In this document: piece after piece, positions 59,792-64,000 of the stretch
How the letters are laid out: every line of letters begins with the position of its first letter
Numbering within the stretch: the stretch's first letter is position 1
NCBI GenBank assembly: GCA_017434755.1
Contig: JAFRER010000008.1
Coordinates: 30,115 to 94,114, forward strand
Reading direction: 5' to 3'
Source of the DNA: Oscillospiraceae bacterium
GTDB lineage: Bacteria; Bacillota; Clostridia; Oscillospirales; Oscillospiraceae
DNA: 64,000 bases
Program-made: the position numbers and the translations under genes
The notes under the pieces: model-generated
Told to the model about the DNA's origin: nothing
Seen by the model: the letters and a program-made list of their open reading frames with translations, nothing else
Databases searched by the model: none

Positions 59792-59818
59792 CACACTCCG
59801 TTCAATGAACAGAGTGTG
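59792..59818 (-). terminator. Terminator of the rarA-DUF951-GIY-YIG unit
   Basis: A 12-bp stem CACACTCTGTTC/GAACGGAGTGTG (one G-U) with ATT loop, then CTTTTCG and further T-rich sequence on the minus strand. Confidence 0.7.
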
Positions 59819-59827
59819 AATTATCCC

Positions 59828-59867
59828 CTTTGGCGGGGGAATTGGCAGAGCGGTTGGCACTCCTGCG
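59828..59867 (+). other. tRNA-Leu-like 5' fragment (remnant)
   Basis: The segment TGGCGGGGGAATTGGCAGAG closely follows the conserved acceptor/D-arm of tRNA-Leu (TGGCGGAATTGGCAGACG), with two extra G. No anticodon arm, T arm or CCA end follows, since the GIY-YIG gene starts to overlap at 59874. It is a possible decayed tRNA or old integration scar. Confidence 0.3.
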
Positions 59868-59873
59868 ATCCGT

Positions 59874-60122
59874 TTAGCACTCGGCGCCGTCGATCAGCGC
59901 CTGCTTCTGCTTCCGCGTCATGTGCTTGATGTGCTGCTCGCGGCTCATCGCTTCCTCTTTCGTCTCAAATTCCTCGAGGTGCACGATCTCCACAGGCAGA
60001 CGCGATCTCGTGTATTTGGCGCCCTTTCCGGCGTTGTGCTCCTTCAGCCGCCGCTCCGGGTCCGTGGTCCAGCCGGGGTAGTAGGAGCCGTCGGCGCAGC
60101 GGAGGATATAGGTGTAGTTCAT
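59874..60122 (-). CDS. GIY-YIG domain protein (YhbQ-like)
   Basis: An 82-aa single-domain GIY-YIG nuclease-like protein. The motif appears as YTYILRCADGSYYPGWT (the usual YIG is replaced by YPG), with RLKEHNAGKGAKYTRSRLP and an E-containing KEEAMSREQHIK helix. Related small proteins act in DNA repair or are uncharacterised. It overlaps the DUF951 gene by ATGA. Confidence 0.92.
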   Translation of the reverse strand: MNYTYILRCADGSYYPGWTTDPERRLKEHNAGKGAKYTRSRLPVEIVHLEEFETKEEAMSREQHIKHMTRKQKQALIDGAEC

Positions 60123-60304
60123 GCTTCCTTCCTTGCGATGTTGCGGATCCTCTTTTCAAACTTGCTCCGCGGGCCGAAGACCTCGTGCCCGCAGCCTTTG
60201 CACCTGAGCTTGAAATCCGCGCCCGTGCGCAGGACTTCCCACTCGTGGCTGCCGCAGGGATGCGGCTTTTTCATCGTGAGGATGTCTCCCACCTGAACGT
60301 CCAT
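60119..60304 (-). CDS. DUF951 family protein
   Basis: A 61-aa protein with the DUF951 hallmarks: VGDILTMKKPHPCGSHEWEVLRTGADFKLRC (cores KKPHPCGSHEWEV and GADFKLRCKGCGHEV) and a basic C-terminus. The Cys pairs suggest zinc binding. The function is unknown; it is nearly universal in Bacillota and often sits with replication genes. It overlaps rarA by one base and the GIY-YIG gene by ATGA. Confidence 0.93.
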   Translation of the reverse strand: MDVQVGDILTMKKPHPCGSHEWEVLRTGADFKLRCKGCGHEVFGPRSKFEKRIRNIARKEA

Positions 60305-61551
60305 TACTTCTTGATCTCCTCCCAGTAGCGCTTCGCGGCCTGCTCCACCTTATTGTCCCCGTACTCATAATAGACGCGGCCCTTTAGGTCGTCCGGCAGA
60401 TACTGCTGCTTCACCCAGTGGCCGGGGAACTCGTGGGGATACTTGTAGCCCTGCTCCCGCTCAAAGCCCGTGCCGTCCGCGTGCACGTTCTGCAGCTCCC
60501 GCGGGAAAGAGCCCACATGGCCGGCCCGCACGTCAGCGATCGCGCTGTCGATGGCCATCACGCCCGAGTTGGACTTCGGGCAGGTGGCGAGGAAGATGCA
60601 GGCCTCCGCCAGATGCAGCCGCGCCTCGGGCAGCCCCAGCTGAAGCGCCGAATCCACGCAGGCCTTCACGATCGGCACCGCCAGCGGGTAGGCAAGGCCG
60701 ATGTCCTCGCTGGCCGAGCACAGGATCCGCCTGCAGGCGCCGATGAGGTCGCCTGCCTCCAGCAGCCGCGCCAGATAGTGCAGCGCCGCGTCCGGATCCG
60801 AGCCGCGGAGGGACTTCATCAGGGCCGAGAGCGCATCAAAGTGCTCGTCGCCGTCCCGGTCGTAGCGCATGGCGCTGCGCTGGGAGATGTCCCGCGCCTC
60901 CTCGATGGTAACGGTGTCGCCCGACACAACGGAGAAGAGGATCTCAACGGCGTTGAGCGCCTTGCGCACATCGCCCCCGCAGGCCAGGGACAGATGCCTT
61001 ACCACCTCGTCGGGGAAGACAAGCTCCCGCCCGGTGGAGGCGTTCTTCAGGTCGATCGCGCGCCGGACGGCGATGGCCGCGTCCTCCGGGGCCACGGGCT
61101 TGAACTCGAACACCGTGGAGCGGCTCAGGATGGCGTTGAACACGGTGAAATACGGGTTTTCGGTGGTGGACGCGATCAGGGTGATCCGCCCATCCTCTAT
61201 GAACTCCAGCAGCGACTGCTGCTGTTTTTTGTTGAAGTACTGGATCTCATCCAGATAGAGCAGAACCCCGCCCGGCGTGAGCAGCGTGTCCAGCTCGTCG
61301 ATGATCGCCTTGATGTCCGCGATCCCCGCGGTGGTGGCGTTGAGCTTGCGCAGGGAGCGGTTCGTCCGGTCGGCGATGATCCGCGCGATGGTGGTCTTGC
61401 CGGTGCCCGAGGGGCCGTAGAAGATCATGTTCGGGATCTGCCCGCTCTCGATGATGCGGCGCAGCATGCCGTTTTCGTTCAGAATATGCTTCTGGCCGAC
61501 CACGTCGTCGAGCGTCGTGGGTCTCAGTTCGTCTGCCAAGGGCTGATACAT
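60304..61551 (-). CDS. rarA: Replication-associated recombination protein A (AAA+ ATPase)
   Basis: RarA/MgsA (415 aa) is a clamp-loader-like AAA+ protein acting at stalled replication forks. Walker A GPSGTGKT is at 46-53, Walker B LYLDEIQYF at about 98-106, sensor ASTTENPYF follows, and the C-terminal tetramerisation region has SEDIGLAYP and HEFPGHWVKQQYLPD. The length is normal. It is first of a three-gene unit with DUF951 and GIY-YIG. Confidence 0.97.
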   Translation of the reverse strand: MYQPLADELRPTTLDDVVGQKHILNENGMLRRIIESGQIPNMIFYGPSGTGKTTIARIIADRTNRSLRKLNATTAGIADIKAIIDELDTLLTPGGVLLYLDEIQYFNKKQQQSLLEFIEDGRITLIASTTENPYFTVFNAILSRSTVFEFKPVAPEDAAIAVRRAIDLKNASTGRELVFPDEVVRHLSLACGGDVRKALNAVEILFSVVSGDTVTIEEARDISQRSAMRYDRDGDEHFDALSALMKSLRGSDPDAALHYLARLLEAGDLIGACRRILCSASEDIGLAYPLAVPIVKACVDSALQLGLPEARLHLAEACIFLATCPKSNSGVMAIDSAIADVRAGHVGSFPRELQNVHADGTGFEREQGYKYPHEFPGHWVKQQYLPDDLKGRVYYEYGDNKVEQAAKRYWEEIKK

Positions 61552-61658
61552 TCTGCGTCACCTCCGGTGCGGGATGGAAGATATTATACCATTGCAGAGG
61601 GGCTTTGAAAAGCAATGATGACGAATTTGTTAATTCGTAAAAATCGGCCCGCAGACAG

Positions 61659-61687
61659 TTGACAATAACGGGCCGGAATGGTATATT
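61659..61687 (+). promoter_or_regulatory. Promoter of hrcA-grpE
   Basis: TTGACA (61659-61664), a 17-bp spacer and TATATT (61682-61687), a near-consensus sigma-A promoter whose -10 overlaps the CIRCE operator. Confidence 0.85.
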
Positions 61688-61712
61688 AGCACTCGAAGGG
61701 CGAGAGTGCCAA
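61686..61712. promoter_or_regulatory. CIRCE operator
   Basis: TTAGCACTC-N9-GAGTGCCAA, one mismatch from the HrcA-binding consensus inverted repeat (GAGTGCTAA). It overlaps the -10 box and transcription start of hrcA, so HrcA represses its own operon. Confidence 0.93.
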
Positions 61713-61726
61713 CAGTCTGACAAAGA

Positions 61727-61735
61727 GAGTGCTAA
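61727..61735 (+). promoter_or_regulatory. Extra CIRCE half-site at the hrcA ribosome site
   Basis: A perfect GAGTGCTAA stands directly before the hrcA ATG at 61737. It could pair with TTAGCACTC (61686-61694) in the mRNA and close off translation initiation, or act as additional HrcA DNA contact. Confidence 0.5.
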
Positions 61736-61736
61736 A

Positions 61737-62816
61737 ATGGCGATCAGCGAACGGAAAAAGAAAATACTCTCGGCTGTGATCGAAGCCTATATCAGCACGG
61801 CTGAGCCTGTGGGCAGCAAGACCATCGCGGAGACCGCGGGTCTGGGCTGCTCTTCCGCCACGATACGGAACGAACTGGCGGAGCTCGTCGCCATGGGCTA
61901 TCTCGAGCAGCCGCACACCTCGGCCGGCCGCGTCCCCACCCCCATGGGCTACCGGCTCTATGTCAACGAGCTGATGGAAAAGCAGCGGCTCTCCCTCGAG
62001 GAATCGGAGGAGATCAACGCCCGCCTGAACGACCGGATGCACGAACTGTACGACACCATCGGCGATGTCAGCAAGCTCGCCTCCCAGCTCACGGACTATC
62101 CGGCCATCGCGCTGACTACCCGGTCCGTCGTGACCATCCAGCGTTTCGACCTGATCTATGTGGACGCGAACACCTTCATCATCGTGGTGATGCTCAGCAA
62201 CAACACCGTGAAGAACAAGCTCGTCCGCCTGCCCGTCTCTGTGGACCAGAGGATGATGCAGCGCCTGTCGAGCACCTTCAACGCCAACTTCACCGGCATC
62301 ACCGAAGATAAGATCACCCCGGTGCTCATTAATTCCACCGAGCGCGCCGTGGACGACACCATGGGCCTCACCTCCGTCATCGCGGCCTTTGCGCTCGAGG
62401 TCCTCACGGAAGCCGAGACGCCTTCCTCTTTCGTGGCCGGGGAGAACATGCTCCTCAACCAGCCCGAGTTCCGGGATCCGGACAAGGCGCACAGGCTCAT
62501 GCGATATCTCTCCGCCGGAGGGAACATCCTTCCGCCCGGCATGCCCGCCGCGGACAGCGACGAGGTCCGGGTGCTCATCGGGCCCGAGAACGTGGCCGAG
62601 GAGCTGAAGGATTCCAGCGTGGTCATCGCCAGCTACGACGCGGGCGACAACATGCGCGGCCTGATCGGGGTCGTCGGGCCGACGAGAATGGATTATTCTG
62701 CCGTCGCGGCGAAGCTGAGCTTCCTGGCCGCGGGACTTTCCAAGCGGCTCGGAGGCGGGGAGGCTCCCCCCGAGGGCATGCACAACAAGCTCATCATCAA
62801 AGGAGATAACAGGTAA
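61737..62816 (+). CDS. hrcA: Heat-inducible transcription repressor
   Basis: The start at 61737 opens the conserved MAISERKKKILSAVIEAYISTAEPVGSKTIAE (key ERKKKILSAVIEAYI). The 359-aa product has the winged-helix head with SSATIRNELAELVAMGYLEQPHTSAGRVPT (key CSSATIRNELAEL; HTSAGRVPT), then the GAF-like dimer domain and the C-terminal GPTRMDYSAVAAKLSFL. HrcA binds CIRCE with help from GroEL and represses heat-shock chaperone genes. The stop overlaps grpE start by one base (TAATG). Confidence 0.97.
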   Translation: MAISERKKKILSAVIEAYISTAEPVGSKTIAETAGLGCSSATIRNELAELVAMGYLEQPHTSAGRVPTPMGYRLYVNELMEKQRLSLEESEEINARLNDRMHELYDTIGDVSKLASQLTDYPAIALTTRSVVTIQRFDLIYVDANTFIIVVMLSNNTVKNKLVRLPVSVDQRMMQRLSSTFNANFTGITEDKITPVLINSTERAVDDTMGLTSVIAAFALEVLTEAETPSSFVAGENMLLNQPEFRDPDKAHRLMRYLSAGGNILPPGMPAADSDEVRVLIGPENVAEELKDSSVVIASYDAGDNMRGLIGVVGPTRMDYSAVAAKLSFLAAGLSKRLGGGEAPPEGMHNKLIIKGDNR

Positions 62817-63403
62817 TGAACGAAGAGGAAAAAGTCGATAAGGAAGAAAAAACGGAGGCCGAACAGCCTGCCGAGGAGATAAAGGAAGAGCCGGCAAAGC
62901 CCGAAAAGGACGAAAAGGAAAAGAAAAAGTCCAAAAAGGAAAAGCCGGAAGAGAAAAAGGCCGAGCCCCCGAAGCCCACACCGGAGCAGGAGCTCGCAAG
63001 CGCAAACGACAAGTATCTCCGCCTGATGGCCGAGTACGATAACTTCCGCAAGCGCAGCCAGAAGGAGAAGGAGAACCTCTACGGCGACATCAAGGCAAGC
63101 GCCGTGAAGGAGTTCCTCCCCGTTTATGACAATCTTGAGCGTGCCCTCGCCGCGGAGACGGCCGATGAGGCCTACCGCAAGGGCGTCGAGATGATCATGA
63201 CGCAGTTCAGCAAGACCCTCGAAAAGCTCGGCGTGACCGAGATCAAGAGCCTGGGCGAGAAGTTCGACCCCAATCTCCACAACGCCGTCATGCATGTGGA
63301 CGATGAGGAGAAGGGAGAGAACGAGATCGTGGAAGTTTTTCAGAAGGGCTTCATGCTCGGAGACAAGGTCATCCGCTTCGCCATGGTAAAAGTTGCCAAC
63401 TGA
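62816..63403 (+). CDS. grpE: Nucleotide exchange factor GrpE
   Basis: A 195-aa DnaK co-chaperone. A highly charged, disordered Glu/Lys/Pro N-terminus (1-60) precedes the long helix DKYLRLMAEYDNFRKRSQKEKE and the C-terminal beta domain FDPNLHNAVMHVDDEEKGENEIVEVFQKGF (key FDPNLHNAVMHV; VFQKGF). It releases ADP from DnaK. AAAGGAG and one-base overlap with hrcA make translation coupled. Confidence 0.97.
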   Translation: MNEEEKVDKEEKTEAEQPAEEIKEEPAKPEKDEKEKKKSKKEKPEEKKAEPPKPTPEQELASANDKYLRLMAEYDNFRKRSQKEKENLYGDIKASAVKEFLPVYDNLERALAAETADEAYRKGVEMIMTQFSKTLEKLGVTEIKSLGEKFDPNLHNAVMHVDDEEKGENEIVEVFQKGFMLGDKVIRFAMVKVAN

Positions 63404-63414
63404 CGGGAAACCGT

Positions 63415-63443
63415 TTGTTATATATAAATTTGTATACTATTTT
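63415..63443 (+). promoter_or_regulatory. Possible internal promoter before dnaK
   Basis: TTGTTA (63415-63420), a 17-bp spacer and TATTTT (63438-63443) in an AT-rich gap. No CIRCE copy is present here, so extra dnaK transcription independent of HrcA is possible. Confidence 0.4.
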
Positions 63444-63455
63444 TCATTTATATAG

Positions 63456-64000
<545 letters not shown>

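Noticed and set aside
59828-59900. Functional tRNA-Leu gene
   Set aside because: Only the 5' portion matches; anticodon, variable and T arms are missing and a protein gene occupies the space.

Overview
The window reads as chromosomal DNA of an anaerobic, low-copy-feature Clostridia member (Bacillota; a gut or rumen Oscillospiraceae/Lachnospiraceae-like organism would fit). Reasons: an hrcA-grpE-dnaK cluster with a CIRCE operator, a split (two-subunit) transketolase, tandem FeoA plus FeoB with a Cys-rich FeoB-associated peptide, DUF951, RarA, DegV, GPH-type sugar symport, strong AGGAGG ribosome sites and frequent TTG/GTG starts. Genes are GC-rich with C-ending codons, so long antisense ORFs are common and were discarded. 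No CRISPR array, insertion sequence, rRNA or complete tRNA was seen, and no gene-free stretch exceeds 300 bases.

Layout. 1-3.7 kb: an XRE regulator cut by the window edge, a secreted duplicated-domain protein, an HTH protein with a Lys/Thr/Ser repeat tail, and a Nudix hydrolase. 3.8-8.4 kb (minus): ammonium transporter fused to a PII domain, NH3-dependent NAD synthetase, PurC and PurF, preceded by a strong promoter and an attenuator-like leader. 8.7-10.5 kb: transketolase pair. 10.6-13.7 kb: AEC carrier and a UvrD/PcrA helicase whose promoter abuts that of a DivIVA-like gene. 14.4-22.6 kb: a secreted Tyr-heptad protein, a low-molecular-weight phosphatase fused to a barstar domain, small enzymes, an ECF sigma/anti-sigma pair, and DegV.

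22.8-32.6 kb: a flavoprotein, then a metal-homeostasis island. feoA-feoA-feoB-Cys-rich peptide is divergent from a DtxR-type regulator, and an HMA protein-ZIP transporter-DtxR-methyltransferase-NifX-like operon lies further on. Both promoters carry the same GTTAGA-N4-TCTAAC operator. 32.6-38.5 kb: MATE exporter, PfkB kinase, zinc-ribbon membrane protein, VOC protein, DUF4230 and other membrane proteins.

38.5-45.3 kb is the most interesting region. A minus-strand acyl-activating enzyme, acyl carrier protein and acyl-ACP thioesterase are divergent from a plus-strand operon. That operon encodes a protein closely resembling the polyunsaturated fatty acid isomerase (PAI) of Cutibacterium acnes, a RetSat/CrtI-type FAD oxidoreductase and an NAD(P)H flavin/2Fe-2S reductase. 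I read it as a candidate fatty-acid isomerisation/biohydrogenation system. A palindrome sits in the shared intergenic region.

45.3-57.7 kb: a rhamnoside utilisation locus (two AraC regulators, GPH symporter, circularly permuted GH3, GH78 rhamnosidase, rhaB, rhaA, rhaD). 57.8-59.7 kb: a MotA/MotB-like (ZorAB-like) motor pair without flagellar or Zorya partners. 59.8-64 kb: GIY-YIG protein, DUF951, RarA, then hrcA-grpE-dnaK running off the right edge.
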